From NCBI GenBank assembly GCA_029572815.1, contig JAKPUQ010000154.1:1-32624 (forward strand): a DNA stretch of 32,624 bases, written 5' to 3'. The notes beneath the pieces were generated by a model, which saw nothing but the letters and a program-made list of their open reading frames with translations, was not told the DNA's origin and searched no databases. Both the position numbers and the translations under genes were made by a program. Shown in pieces: positions 6,754-15,161 of this stretch (its first letter is position 1; each line of letters opens with the position of its first letter). The DNA is from Bacillota bacterium (GTDB lineage Bacteria; Bacillota; Clostridia; Oscillospirales; Ruminococcaceae).

Positions 6754-7520
6754 TGACAGGAATATTCGATACCCACGCACACTATGCTGACAGCGCCTTT
6801 GACGCAGACAGGGAGCAGGTCCTTGAGGAGCTGCCCCGAAAGGGCGTGAAGCTGGTGATGCTGGCAGGCTCCTCCATGAGGGATTCAGCTGCCAATGCGG
6901 AGCTGGCAGAGCGCTATGACTATATCTACGCCGCAGCAGGAGTCCACCCCGAAAGCGTGGACGAGACTCCCGATGACTATATCGAAAGGCTGCGGGAGCT
7001 TATCTCCTCCTGTTCTAAGATAAAGGCAGTAGGTGAGATAGGTCTTGATTATCACTACGAAAATTATGACCGTGAAAAGCAGATACGCTTTTTCCGTGAG
7101 CAGCTCTCTCTTGCAGCGGAGCTGGATATGCCCGTTATCGTACACAGCCGCAATGCCACCGAGGACACCGTGGACATACTGAAGGAGTTCCGTCCCCGGG
7201 GCGTGGTGCACTGCTTCAGCGGCTCAGCCGAGACCGCAAAGGAGATACTGAAGATAGGAATGTATATCGGCTTTACGGGAGTCCTTACCTTCAAGAATGC
7301 AAAGAAGACGCTGAAGGCTCTGGCTGAGGTGCCCATGGACAGGCTCCTCATGGAGACGGACTGCCCATATATGGCTCCCGAGCCTCTGCGGGGACATCGC
7401 AGCGACAGCTCCATGATAGAGTTCACCGCGGCAAAGGCTGCGGAGGTCAAGGGCATACCCGTTCAGGAACTCATAGACATCACCTGCCGCAACGGCATGG
7501 CGATGTACGGAATAGAATAA
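6753..7520 (+). CDS. TatD family metal-dependent hydrolase
   Basis: This 255-aa TIM-barrel hydrolase has all the metal ligands of the TatD family: DTHAH (His8, His10), AVGEIGLDYHY (Glu95), VIVHSR (His131), VVHCFSG (His153) and METDCPY (Asp203). Family members are DNases acting on 3' ends or damaged DNA; the exact substrate is not readable from sequence. The closest group is TatD/YcfH/YabD. Its ATG overlaps the LCP stop codon by one base. The PP2C gene follows after 22 bases with its own AGGAGG, so the three probably form one operon. Confidence 0.93.
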   Translation: MTGIFDTHAHYADSAFDADREQVLEELPRKGVKLVMLAGSSMRDSAANAELAERYDYIYAAAGVHPESVDETPDDYIERLRELISSCSKIKAVGEIGLDYHYENYDREKQIRFFREQLSLAAELDMPVIVHSRNATEDTVDILKEFRPRGVVHCFSGSAETAKEILKIGMYIGFTGVLTFKNAKKTLKALAEVPMDRLLMETDCPYMAPEPLRGHRSDSSMIEFTAAKAAEVKGIPVQELIDITCRNGMAMYGIE

Positions 7521-7542
7521 CACGCAGAAAGGAGGAAAACGG

Positions 7543-8292
7543 ATGTATTACTGCTGCGGAGTCACAGAAAAGGGCGTAATGCCCCATAATGAGGACGCTC
7601 TCCTCATAAAGGACAGCGTGATAGATTCGGGTTCCTCCGAGCAGACCATAGCGCCGCCCTTTATAGCGGCGGTGTCCGACGGAGTTTCGGGGGAGCGCTC
7701 AGGCGAGCTTGCCTCAAAGATGTGTCTGGAGCTCCTCCGCGATGTGGAGTACAGCGGCGATATGAAGCTTGACGAGGAGCTTCTCTCCATTCACCGCCGG
7801 CTTGCGGAGTACAGCGAGTCCGACCCCGAGATGCACAATATGCAGGCGACTCTCTGCGGCTTTGCCATGGACGAGAGCAATAATATCCTCACCTTCAATG
7901 TGGGAGACTCCCGTCTCTACCGCTACCGCGGCGGACGTATCAGGCAGATCTCCCGTGACCAGTCCCTTGTGCAGCTCCTCATTGACGAGGGCGCTATCAC
8001 CCATGAGGAGAGAAAGGCACACGTCCGCAGGAACATCATATTCCCCGTTTTCGGAAATGTGAAGTCCACTCCCAAGGTGGACACCGTAAGCATAGACGGT
8101 GGAATGGAGTACGGCGACCTGCTGCTGCTCTGCACCGACGGGCTTTCCGACTATGTGTCGGCTCTTGATATAGAGGAGATACTTGAGCTGCCTAAAAGCC
8201 TGAAATCGAGACTGCACCTGCTGGTGGACAAGGCTCTGGAAAACGGCAGCAAGGACAATATAACGGTCATCGCCGTTGTGTACTATGAATAA
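7543..8292 (+). CDS. PP2C-family serine/threonine phosphatase
   Basis: A 249-aa cytoplasmic protein phosphatase of the PPM/PP2C type. Metal-binding motifs are intact: HNEDA (Asp18), AVSDGVSG (Asp46), NVGDSRLY, LLCTDGLSD and GSKDNITVI. There is no membrane segment or sensor domain. Such enzymes usually reverse a Hanks-type kinase (PrkC/PknB), often encoded next to them, but no kinase gene lies in this window. AGGAGG precedes the ATG. A short hairpin followed by T residues (8299-8322) separates it from the GNAT gene. Confidence 0.92.
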   Translation: MYYCCGVTEKGVMPHNEDALLIKDSVIDSGSSEQTIAPPFIAAVSDGVSGERSGELASKMCLELLRDVEYSGDMKLDEELLSIHRRLAEYSESDPEMHNMQATLCGFAMDESNNILTFNVGDSRLYRYRGGRIRQISRDQSLVQLLIDEGAITHEERKAHVRRNIIFPVFGNVKSTPKVDTVSIDGGMEYGDLLLLCTDGLSDYVSALDIEEILELPKSLKSRLHLLVDKALENGSKDNITVIAVVYYE

Positions 8293-8298
8293 TGAAGA

Positions 8299-8322
8299 AG
8301 AACGGCAGAGCCGCTCTTTTTT
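8299..8322 (+). terminator. Weak terminator between PP2C and GNAT genes
   Basis: CGGC (8303-8306) pairs with GCCG (8310-8313), extended by AGA/TCT after one mismatch and followed by a T-run (8317-8322). Confidence 0.5.
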
Positions 8323-8342
8323 ATAATAACAGGAGAATATAA

Positions 8343-9299
8343 ATGAAAATAAAGCGCTTTTCAGAAGAAAAAGACCTGCAAAGGCTTGAAAGCTACCTCA
8401 GGGACTGCTATTACGAGACCGGAAACATGACCTCATGGCTTCCCCAGCGGCTCCACGACCTTATATACAGAATGGACGTACAGTATACCGACTGCGGACT
8501 GCCAAGGTCTGCGGACTATATTTTCATGTGGGAGTACAACGGCAGTATAGTCGGCTGTATACTTCCTGACGGCGACGCAGTCTATATGAGCATAAGGAAA
8601 GGCTGTGAGAGCATTTTTGCAGATATGGTGAGCTATGCCGAGGAGAACTGCCTGCCCCTGTTTGAAAAGGGCAAGGACGGCTCTGTGGATTTCCTTGTCA
8701 TAGCAAATGACAGTCTTGCCTACAGAGCTGAGGTGCTCACGGAAATGGGCTATACAAAGCAGGCTGAGGAGGACTATGACAATTATGTATACCCTCAGAC
8801 CGCAGCTGTGAAGGTGGAGCTCCCCGACGGGCATAAGCTTCTCTACGGCGATGAATACCCCGATGAAGCTCTGAAATGGAGTGCACTCAATCTCGGCTTT
8901 CATCCTGAGCTTGAATTTGAGGGCTACAGAAACGGCATGACAGCATATGAGTCGCGGAAGAAGTCGTCCATGTATGCCGACAGCTTCGAGACTGTCATTA
9001 TCGACGGGAAAACAGCCGATGAGAACAATGTGTGTTCATACTGCTTCGTCTATGTGGATACGGTCACGAAAACCGCCCTCATCGAGCCTGTGAGCACAAG
9101 GGAAAAATACAGGCACAAGGGCTTGGGGACGGCGCTTATGCACGGAGCGATACTGAAATGCAGGGAAAAGGGCGTCGAGAAATGCTATGTGAATTCCTAT
9201 GGCTGGCGCAGAAAGTTCTACAATGCAGCAGGCTTTGTCACCGAGGACTCCATAGGCTTCTGGCACAAGCAGCTGTATCAGGACGTTGCACTGAGGTAA
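8343..9299 (+). CDS. Two-domain GNAT-type acetyltransferase
   Basis: At 318 aa this is about twice the size of a single GNAT. The C-terminal half has the acetyl-CoA motif in EKYRHKGLGTALMHG (about residues 255-270), followed by VEKCYVNS and FYNAAGF, as in active GNATs. The N-terminal half (about 1-150) has GNAT-like strands (MWEYNGSIVGCIL, VDFLVIANDSLAYRAEVLTEMGY) but no clear acetyl-CoA loop, so it is probably a degenerate copy. The substrate is unknown. AGGAG precedes the ATG. A hairpin terminator follows at 9353. Confidence 0.85.
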   Translation: MKIKRFSEEKDLQRLESYLRDCYYETGNMTSWLPQRLHDLIYRMDVQYTDCGLPRSADYIFMWEYNGSIVGCILPDGDAVYMSIRKGCESIFADMVSYAEENCLPLFEKGKDGSVDFLVIANDSLAYRAEVLTEMGYTKQAEEDYDNYVYPQTAAVKVELPDGHKLLYGDEYPDEALKWSALNLGFHPELEFEGYRNGMTAYESRKKSSMYADSFETVIIDGKTADENNVCSYCFVYVDTVTKTALIEPVSTREKYRHKGLGTALMHGAILKCREKGVEKCYVNSYGWRRKFYNAAGFVTEDSIGFWHKQLYQDVALR

Positions 9300-9352
9300 C
9301 TTTGTCATAACAGAGCAGCATTAATAAGCTTTCTTTAACGGAAAAGTGGGTC

Positions 9353-9385
9353 ACCGAGCCTGAAATTATGGGCTCGGTAATTTTA
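9353..9385 (+). terminator. Terminator after the GNAT gene
   Basis: ACCGAGCC (9353-9360) pairs with GGCTCGGT (9371-9378), followed by AATTTTAT. A second small hairpin, AAGGGG/CCCCTT around GCT (9402-9416), and a T-run near 9425 come before the serC promoter; it resembles hairpin 3 of the repeat at 43-130. Confidence 0.65.
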
Positions 9386-9482
9386 TGCCACGATTTCGCC
9401 CAAGGGGGCTCCCCTTTGCCCTGCTGTTTTTTGCGGCATTTGACGAATATTTAACAAGAGGCAAAAAAATCATTTTTATATA

Positions 9483-9511
9483 TTGACTTATGGGGGACAA
9501 AGGAGTATAAT
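9483..9511 (+). promoter_or_regulatory. Promoter for serC
   Basis: TTGACT (9483-9488), 17-base spacer and TATAAT (9506-9511). The start codon at 9568 is 57 bases downstream. Confidence 0.8.
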
Positions 9512-9567
9512 TTATATTGTATGGCAAATACTACCTATTTTATATATCAAACTTGGAGGTTTTTAAA

Positions 9568-10653
9568 ATGAGCAGAGTTTACAACTTCAGTGCAGGTCCT
9601 GCAGTACTTCCCGAGGAAGTCCTCAAGGAATGCGCAGATGAAATGATGGATTACAAGGGCTGCGGAATGTCCGTAATGGAGATGTCTCACCGTTCAAAGG
9701 TATACGATGAGATCATCAAGGAAGCAGAGAAGGATCTCCGCGACCTCATGAACATCCCCGACAACTACAAGGTAATCTTCGTACAGGGCGGCACTTCACT
9801 GGTATTCGCAGGCGTTCCCATGAACCTGATGAAGAAGGGCAAGGCTGCTTACATCATCACAGGCCAGTGGGCTAAGAAGGCTGCACAGGAAGCTGAAAAG
9901 TACGGCGAAGTAGTAAGAGTAGCTTCATCTGCTGATAAGACATTCTCATATATCCCTGACTGCTCAGATCTTGATATACCCGACGATGTAGACTATGTTT
10001 ACATCTGCGAGAACAACACTATCTACGGAACAAAGTTCTGGGAGCTCCCCAACACAAAGGGTCACGAGCTGGTTGCTGACGTAAGCTCTTGCTTCCTCTC
10101 AGAGCCTGTTGACGTAACAAAGTACGGCGTTATCTACGGCGGCGTTCAGAAGAACGTTGGACCTTCAGGCGTTCAGATCATCATCGTTCGTGAGGACCTC
10201 ATCGCTGACGGCCCCGCACTCAAGTGCACACCTACAATGATGGACTGGAAGATCCAGGCTGACAACGAGTCACTCTACAACACACCTCCCTGCTACGGCA
10301 TCTATGTATGCGGCAAGGTATTCAAGTGGATCAAGAAGATGGGCGGACTCGAGGCTATGAAGGCTCACAACGAGAAGAAGGCTAAGATCCTCTATGATTT
10401 CCTCGACAGCAGCAAGATGTTCAAGGGCACAGTTGAGAAGAAGGACCGCTCACTCATGAACGTTCCCTTCATCACAGGCAACGAGGAGCTTGACAAGAAG
10501 TTCGTTGCAGAGTCAAAGGCAGCAGGCTTCGAGAACCTCAAGGGCCACAGAACAGTTGGCGGTATGAGAGCTTCTATCTACAACGCTATGCCTATCGAGG
10601 GCGTTGAGAAGCTGGTAGCCTTCATGAAGAAGTTTGAGGAAGAAAACTCATAA
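9568..10653 (+). CDS. serC: Phosphoserine aminotransferase
   Basis: This PLP enzyme converts 3-phosphohydroxypyruvate and glutamate to phosphoserine, the second step of serine synthesis. The 361-aa protein begins MSRVYNFSAGPAVLPEEVL, typical of SerC, and has MSHRSK near residue 43, FVQGGTSLVF, VADVSSCFLSEPVDV and the PLP-lysine region IYGGVQKNVGPSGV. ATG 9568 is chosen because GGAGG lies eight bases upstream; an upstream in-frame ATG at 9517 begins right after the -10 box. It is followed by serA after a repeat element. No serB-like gene lies directly beside them. Confidence 0.96.
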   Translation: MSRVYNFSAGPAVLPEEVLKECADEMMDYKGCGMSVMEMSHRSKVYDEIIKEAEKDLRDLMNIPDNYKVIFVQGGTSLVFAGVPMNLMKKGKAAYIITGQWAKKAAQEAEKYGEVVRVASSADKTFSYIPDCSDLDIPDDVDYVYICENNTIYGTKFWELPNTKGHELVADVSSCFLSEPVDVTKYGVIYGGVQKNVGPSGVQIIIVREDLIADGPALKCTPTMMDWKIQADNESLYNTPPCYGIYVCGKVFKWIKKMGGLEAMKAHNEKKAKILYDFLDSSKMFKGTVEKKDRSLMNVPFITGNEELDKKFVAESKAAGFENLKGHRTVGGMRASIYNAMPIEGVEKLVAFMKKFEEENS

Positions 10654-10763
10654 TAATTCATAATGCATAATGCATAATGCATAATTACAGTGCCTTTTTA
10701 TACTTGATATATCGAGCGTATCGAGCTCCGCAATTATGAATTATGAATTCTTAATTATGCATT
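10651..10763. repeat. Heptad-repeat element 2 between serC and serA
   Basis: The left arm (10654-10688) is tandem 7-mers TAATTCA, then TAATGCA three times, then TAATTAC, starting right after the serC stop. The right arm (10732-10763) is mostly AATTATG units, the reverse-complement type. The core between them (about 10689-10730) contains TATCGAGC-type inverted repeats. The arms can pair to close the element. It fills the serC-serA gap, so a read-through transcript would carry the fold. Confidence 0.75.
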
Positions 10764-10793
10764 TCAAAAAAACATAGAAAGAGGTTTACTGAA

Positions 10794-11954
10794 ATGTACA
10801 ATATCCAGACATTAAACAAGATCTCAGCAGTCGGAACAGACGTATTTGACAAGAGCAAGTATGCTGTAGCTGAGGAAATTGCAAACCCCGATGCAATAAT
10901 GGTACGTTCCGCAAAGATGCACGATATGCAGTTCGGCGACAACCTTCTCGCAATTGCCCGTGCAGGTGCAGGCGTAAACAATATCCCTGTTGAGCGCTGC
11001 GCACAGGAGGGTATCTGCGTATTCAATACTCCCGGTGCTAACTCAAACGCAGTTAAGGAGCTTGCAGTATGCGCACTTCTCCTTGCTTCCAGAAAGATCG
11101 TTGAGGCAGCTTCATGGGCAGCTTCACTGAAGGGCACACCCGACGCTCCCAAGACAGTTGAGGGCGGCAAGTCCAAGTTTGCAGGTCCCGAGATCGCAGG
11201 CAAGACCCTTGGTATCATCGGTCTGGGTGCTATCGGCGGTAAGATCGCAAACGCAGCAGAGGCTCTGGGCATGAAGGTTATCGGCTACGATCCCTACATC
11301 TCCATCGGAGCAGCTCTCCACCTTGATCCTACAGTAAAGATCGTTTCCGATATCAACGATATCTATGCAAACAGCGATTACATCACAATTCATATGCCTT
11401 ACACTCCTCAGACAAAGAACACCATTGATGCTGAGCAGATCGCTATGATGAAGGACGGCGTTCGTCTTATCAACCTCGCAAGAGGTGAGCTCATCAACAG
11501 CGAGGCAGTAGTAAAGGCTATCGCTGACGGCAAGGTAGCAAAGTACGTTACAGACTTTGCTGACGATGTAGTTCTCGGCGTTGAGAACGTTATCGTTCTT
11601 CCTCACCTTGGTGCTTCCACACCCGAGAGCGAGGACAACTGCGCAGTTATGGCAGCTGAGGAGCTCATCGAGTACCTTGAGAACGGTAACATCAAGAACT
11701 CTGTAAACCTTCCCAACGCTTCAATGAACGCAGTAGGCACAAAGATCTGCATCATCCACAAGAACGTTCCCACAACTATTGCTTCCATCACAACAGCAGT
11801 AGGCAATGAGGGTCTCAATATCGAGAACATGGTAAACGCCTCCAAGAAGGACTTCGCTTACACAATGCTCGACATCATCGGTGATGTACCTCCCACAGTT
11901 GAGGGCAAGATCAACGCAGTAGACGGCGTTATCAGAGTAAGGATCATCAAGTAA
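10794..11954 (+). CDS. serA: D-3-phosphoglycerate dehydrogenase
   Basis: This enzyme oxidises 3-phosphoglycerate with NAD, the first step of serine synthesis. The 386-aa protein has the substrate-domain motif ARAGAGVNNIPV, the NAD-binding GLGAIGGKIANAAEALGM (about 142-159), the catalytic arginine in LINLARGELIN, the catalytic histidine in VLPHLGAST and a C-terminal ACT domain (about 318-386), the usual site of serine feedback. It is the short ACT form without the intervening ASB domain. AGAGG precedes the ATG. With serC upstream it forms a serine-synthesis pair. A strong terminator follows. Confidence 0.96.
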   Translation: MYNIQTLNKISAVGTDVFDKSKYAVAEEIANPDAIMVRSAKMHDMQFGDNLLAIARAGAGVNNIPVERCAQEGICVFNTPGANSNAVKELAVCALLLASRKIVEAASWAASLKGTPDAPKTVEGGKSKFAGPEIAGKTLGIIGLGAIGGKIANAAEALGMKVIGYDPYISIGAALHLDPTVKIVSDINDIYANSDYITIHMPYTPQTKNTIDAEQIAMMKDGVRLINLARGELINSEAVVKAIADGKVAKYVTDFADDVVLGVENVIVLPHLGASTPESEDNCAVMAAEELIEYLENGNIKNSVNLPNASMNAVGTKICIIHKNVPTTIASITTAVGNEGLNIENMVNASKKDFAYTMLDIIGDVPPTVEGKINAVDGVIRVRIIK

Positions 11955-11976
11955 TAACGGCTCATATAAAAGCAGA

Positions 11977-12006
11977 CAGCCCCTGATAATTCAGGGGCTG
12001 TTTTTT
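11977..12006 (+). terminator. Strong terminator after serA
   Basis: CAGCCCCTGA (11977-11986) pairs perfectly with TCAGGGGCTG (11991-12000) around TAAT, then six T residues. The stop codon of the opposing 78-aa gene lies in the T-run. Confidence 0.92.
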
Positions 12007-12241
12007 ATGCTGCAAGCATGAAGCTGCTGAGCACTCTTATTATAAAGTCAAAGTGGACGTATTTCTTGCCGAAGTGCTTTTTAAAGTAATTGTTCCAGAA
12101 TTCGTGCTCGCTGTCGCCGTACTGAATGGGCGCGGAGACTGAGGGATAATCGGGGAAGTCCTTTTTACCCTCGGCGAAGTCCTCCCAGCATACCATATCG
12201 GGGTTATTTCGGATAATAGTGTAAACATTGGTATCCCACAT
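12005..12241 (-). CDS. 78-aa hypothetical protein paired with an RHH protein
   Basis: I do not recognise this protein. It starts MWDTNVYTIIRNNPDMVCWEDFA, is rich in aromatic and acidic residues, has a basic patch (KKHFGKKY) near residue 55 and a hydrophobic end. AAGGAGG lies inside the end of the upstream ribbon-helix-helix gene, and the ATG comes two bases after that gene's stop, so the two are translated from one message. The layout (small DNA-binding protein followed by a small partner) is like many toxin-antitoxin or regulator pairs, but no toxin motif is visible. Confidence 0.65.
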   Translation of the reverse strand: MWDTNVYTIIRNNPDMVCWEDFAEGKKDFPDYPSVSAPIQYGDSEHEFWNNYFKKHFGKKYVHFDFIIRVLSSFMLAA

Positions 12242-12243
12242 AA

Positions 12244-12402
12244 TCAGTCCTCCTTCTGCTTTGCCTTCTCAACGACCTCTGCCATGTGTCTTCTCACGTC
12301 CGCGGTGGGAGTAGTGCGCAGGTCGATGAGTACCTTTTTGTACTCCGCATAGAGCTCCTCGGGAATGTTGAATGTGACCTTTCTCATCTGCTGATCTGCC
12401 AT
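12244..12402 (-). CDS. Small ribbon-helix-helix DNA-binding protein
   Basis: A 52-aa protein. RKVTFNIPEELYAEYKKVL reads as a ribbon-helix-helix: a short strand (residues 7-12) and an amphipathic helix, followed after a turn (RTTPTADV) by a second helix, RRHMAEVVEKAKQ. Such proteins bind DNA as dimers through the strand and often repress their own operon. ATG 12402 follows GTGAGGT; a longer reading from 12468 has no ribosome binding site. It leads a two-gene operon with the 78-aa gene. Which family (ParG-, Arc- or antitoxin-like) cannot be decided by eye. Confidence 0.75.
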   Translation of the reverse strand: MADQQMRKVTFNIPEELYAEYKKVLIDLRTTPTADVRRHMAEVVEKAKQKED

Positions 12403-12532
12403 GATAGACCTCACTTTCTTGTATGTATATATGTATAACCGTATTGTAAAATAATTATAACATATCAAGCTTCAGAATTCAATAGTCAGATCTGCCAAAT
12501 ATCAAGCGCCCTGTTTGTGCAAAATTACTGTC

Positions 12533-12578
12533 AAAAAAATCAGCCATAAAGAATAAACCTTCTCTATGGCTGTTTTTA
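12533..12578. terminator. Terminator after the zinc-ribbon gene
   Basis: CAGCCATA (12541-12548) pairs with TATGGCTG (12565-12572), extended by AGAA/TTCT. An A-run at 12533-12539 gives a U-tract for the minus-strand transcript ending at 12599; T residues on the other side make it bidirectional. Confidence 0.8.
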
Positions 12579-12598
12579 TAATTAAGTGTTAAAACTTG

Positions 12599-13309
12599 TC
12601 ACTGTTCACTTGTTTTACTGTTGAGATAGCGCTTTTTCACGTTTATGAGGGCTGCCGCAAAGAGCATATACATCCTGGACTGGTCTGCGTATGAGACAAA
12701 ACCGCCCTTGGGCTCATAGTCCTCAAAGAGACATATCATCAGCACTATCCTTGCGAACACAGGTACAAAGGCAGCCACAATGAGCCACCTGCTCTGGTTA
12801 ATGGTGTAGCCGCGGAGAATGAGCCTTATCATGATGATGAAGAACACCACGACAATGGCTGCGGAGAAAAAATCCATAGCCACAGTCCCGTAGAAATAGC
12901 CGTCCTTTGGGTAAAATTTGCGGATATTGTCGCGGGTGACCGTCAGGAGCTGTACACCCTCCGCTGTCATGCCCGTTATGGGGAGTATTATAAGATACTT
13001 TGAGCGCTCAAAGAATATTATAAGCACCGTAAACAGGGCGAATGAAAGTGGTATGATGATATACGAAAGGAAATATTGGGGCATATATATCATATTTCTT
13101 GTTTCATGGAGCTCAAAGGAAAAGTCGGTAATGCCGCTGGCTATGAGCAGCGCAGCAAAAACGCAGGACACTACCACAACTCCGTGGTAAATAGCGGAGG
13201 AAAGCTTTCTGCCATTGGACTTGTCCAGCTCCTCAAGCTCTTTACAGGTGGGGCAGCTCAGCTCGCCCTCGGGGATCTCACTGCCGCATTTCGGGCATAT
13301 CCTTCTCAT
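12599..13309 (-). CDS. Zinc-ribbon multi-pass membrane protein
   Basis: A 236-aa protein. Residues 1-22 form a zinc ribbon (CPKCGSEIPEGELSCPTC, two CxxC pairs). Hydrophobic segments follow at about 38-60, 80-102, 105-122 (weaker), 142-165, 176-195 and 215-228, giving four to six membrane passes. Zinc-ribbon membrane proteins of this kind are common in Clostridia and mostly uncharacterised. The ATG overlaps the stop of the beta-CASP gene by four bases (ATGA), so the two are translationally coupled. Confidence 0.75.
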   Translation of the reverse strand: MRRICPKCGSEIPEGELSCPTCKELEELDKSNGRKLSSAIYHGVVVVSCVFAALLIASGITDFSFELHETRNMIYMPQYFLSYIIIPLSFALFTVLIIFFERSKYLIILPITGMTAEGVQLLTVTRDNIRKFYPKDGYFYGTVAMDFFSAAIVVVFFIIMIRLILRGYTINQSRWLIVAAFVPVFARIVLMICLFEDYEPKGGFVSYADQSRMYMLFAAALINVKKRYLNSKTSEQ

Positions 13310-14901
13310 AGCTTCCAGTCATCGCAGAGCTTGTGGATAGCCTCGGTAAGCTGGCGCATATCCGCATTTGTTCTGCCGTCCGAATCCTTGATAAGTGCGG
13401 AAAGGCGCTCAGAAGCCGCAAGGAGGTCGCTGTAAGCGATGCTGTAATTTGCGGTATTTTTCTTCTTGGGTATGGGTATTGGCTCGGCGTCGATAGTTAT
13501 AACGTTCTCGGCGATGTCAAATTCCGCGCCGCTGTATGGGACGTATACCTCTGCGCCCAGCTCGTCGCGGAGCCTCTGTGCAAAGCTCTCCGAGGAGCTT
13601 GCTTCACCGTGATTTACGAAGAAGCGCTTTACTCCCGAAACAGCCTTAGCCCACTCAAGCAGACCGTTTACGTCTGCGTGACCGCTGATACCGGGGAGCT
13701 GAGTTATACGTGCAGCTACCTTGACAGTTTCGCCGAAGAGCTTTACTCTCTTGGCGCCCTCGATAAGTGATCTTCCGAGAGTGTTGCTTGCCTGATAGCC
13801 CACGAAAAGTATGGTATTCTGCTTTTTCCAGAGGTTGTGCTTGAGGTGGTGTTTGATACGTCCTGCCTCGCACATACCGCTCGCAGAGATGATGACCTTG
13901 GGACGCTCGTCGCTGTTGATAGCAACAGAGTCATTGCTGGTGACGGTACGGATAAGACCGTCAAAGGCGATAGGGTTTATGCCCTTGCGTACGAAGGACA
14001 GAGCCTCCTCATCGTAGCAGCTCTCGCGGTTGCTGATGAAAATATCTGTAGCCTCGTTGGCGAGGGGGCTGTCCACATAGACGGGGAAGCCGTCGTGTCC
14101 CTTCACAAGTCCCTCAGTCTTGATATGCCTGATAAAATAGAGCATTTCCTGAGTTCTGCCCACGGCGAAGGAGGGGATTATAACGCTTCCTCCGCGGTCG
14201 AAGGTCTCCTGGAGCACCTTTGCCAGAGATGAGGTGTAGTCCGTGGGACGGTCATGAACGCGGTTTCCGTAGGTAGACTCTATCATAACATAGTCCGCAG
14301 CCTCGATGAACTGAGGGTCGCGGATAAGGGGCTGCTCGGTATTACCGATGTCGCCGGAGAAGGCGATAGTCTTGGTGACGCCGTCCTCAGTGAGGGTGAG
14401 GAGAATGCTTGATGAGCCCAGAAGGTGGCCTGCATCGCGGAACTTCACCCTGATACCCTCGGCTATCTCCACCTCGGTGTCGTATTTATGGGGAACGAAA
14501 AGCTCGATAGCGCCGATAGCGTCGTCCATGGTGTAGAGGGGCTGATAGGGCTCGTCGCCGCGGCGGGCAGCCTTTCTGTTGCGCCATTCTGCTTCAAACT
14601 CCTGAATGTGGGCGCTGTCGCGGAGCATAACGCTGCAAAGGTTAGATGTTGCCTCCGTTGCGTGTATCTCTCCCTGAAATCCGCCTGCGTAGAGGAGAGG
14701 CAGCAGACCCGAGTGGTCGATGTGAGCGTGGGTCAGGAGCACGAAGTCAATGTTTGAAGGCGCCACAGGCACCTGAACGTTCTCATAGATGTCTTCGCCC
14801 TGCTGCATACCGAAGTCGATAAGGAACCTCTTGCCGCAGGCTTCTATATAGGTGCAGCTTCCCGTGACCTCATGGGTAGCGCCTATAAAAGTCATTTTCA
14901 T
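13306..14901 (-). CDS. Beta-CASP metallo-beta-lactamase-fold hydrolase
   Basis: A 531-aa enzyme of the CPSF/RNase J-like superfamily, expected to cut or trim RNA. The lactamase-fold motifs are THAHIDHSG (about residue 57), AGHLLGSS, AFSGDIGNT and, near the end of the catalytic part, GISGHAD. The inserted beta-CASP domain shows IESTYGNR, IPSFAVGRTQEML and SASGMCEAGRIKHHL. It belongs to the bacterial CPSF-like group rather than RNase J, lacking the RNase J C-terminal domain. About 60 extra residues form a basic-to-polar tail. AGGAGG precedes the ATG. It is co-transcribed with the zinc-ribbon membrane gene. Confidence 0.92.
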   Translation of the reverse strand: MKMTFIGATHEVTGSCTYIEACGKRFLIDFGMQQGEDIYENVQVPVAPSNIDFVLLTHAHIDHSGLLPLLYAGGFQGEIHATEATSNLCSVMLRDSAHIQEFEAEWRNRKAARRGDEPYQPLYTMDDAIGAIELFVPHKYDTEVEIAEGIRVKFRDAGHLLGSSSILLTLTEDGVTKTIAFSGDIGNTEQPLIRDPQFIEAADYVMIESTYGNRVHDRPTDYTSSLAKVLQETFDRGGSVIIPSFAVGRTQEMLYFIRHIKTEGLVKGHDGFPVYVDSPLANEATDIFISNRESCYDEEALSFVRKGINPIAFDGLIRTVTSNDSVAINSDERPKVIISASGMCEAGRIKHHLKHNLWKKQNTILFVGYQASNTLGRSLIEGAKRVKLFGETVKVAARITQLPGISGHADVNGLLEWAKAVSGVKRFFVNHGEASSSESFAQRLRDELGAEVYVPYSGAEFDIAENVITIDAEPIPIPKKKNTANYSIAYSDLLAASERLSALIKDSDGRTNADMRQLTEAIHKLCDDWKL

Positions 14902-14919
14902 AGAAAAACCTCCTGTGAT

Positions 14920-15099
14920 AAATCAAAATTTAGCTTCGCTAAATTTTGATTTGAGTGAATAGTGATTAGTGAATAGTGAATAGTTGTGGTGTCGCCTTCG
15001 GCGACGTTATTTAAATAATGTGAGCGCAGCGAACACATTAACTAATCACTAACCACTAAGCACTAATCACTATTAGCGCTTGCGCAAAATTCTGATTAA
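14920..15099. repeat. Heptad-repeat element 3 with full modular structure
   Basis: In order: a perfect 15-bp hairpin (14920-14934 with 14938-14952, loop TTC); heptads GTGAATA and GTGATTA from 14955 to 14982; hairpin GTCGCC/GGCGAC (14991-15005, loop TTC); the palindrome TTATTTAAATAA (15007-15018); hairpin GTGAGC...GCGAACAC (15020-15036); reverse-type heptads ACTAATC, ACTAACC and ACTAAGC (15041-15075); and a tail TTAGCGC... to about 15099. The two heptad arms are complementary. The core matches the element at 32548-32593 in reverse orientation. It lies upstream of the beta-CASP gene. Confidence 0.8.
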
Positions 15100-15161
15100 C
15101 TATATTATAACACATTTGATCGCGGATGTCTACATTGAATATAAAACGCTGCTCTCATTTA

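Noticed and set aside
7714..8217. 167-aa minus-strand frame inside the PP2C gene
   Set aside because: Shadow of the phosphatase; no ribosome binding site or motif.
10651..10763. CRISPR-like array from the tandem repeats
   Set aside because: Units are 7 bp with no spacers; they are simple tandem heptads in inverted arms.
12005..12402. Confirmed toxin-antitoxin system
   Set aside because: Only layout supports it; the 78-aa protein shows no toxin family motif.
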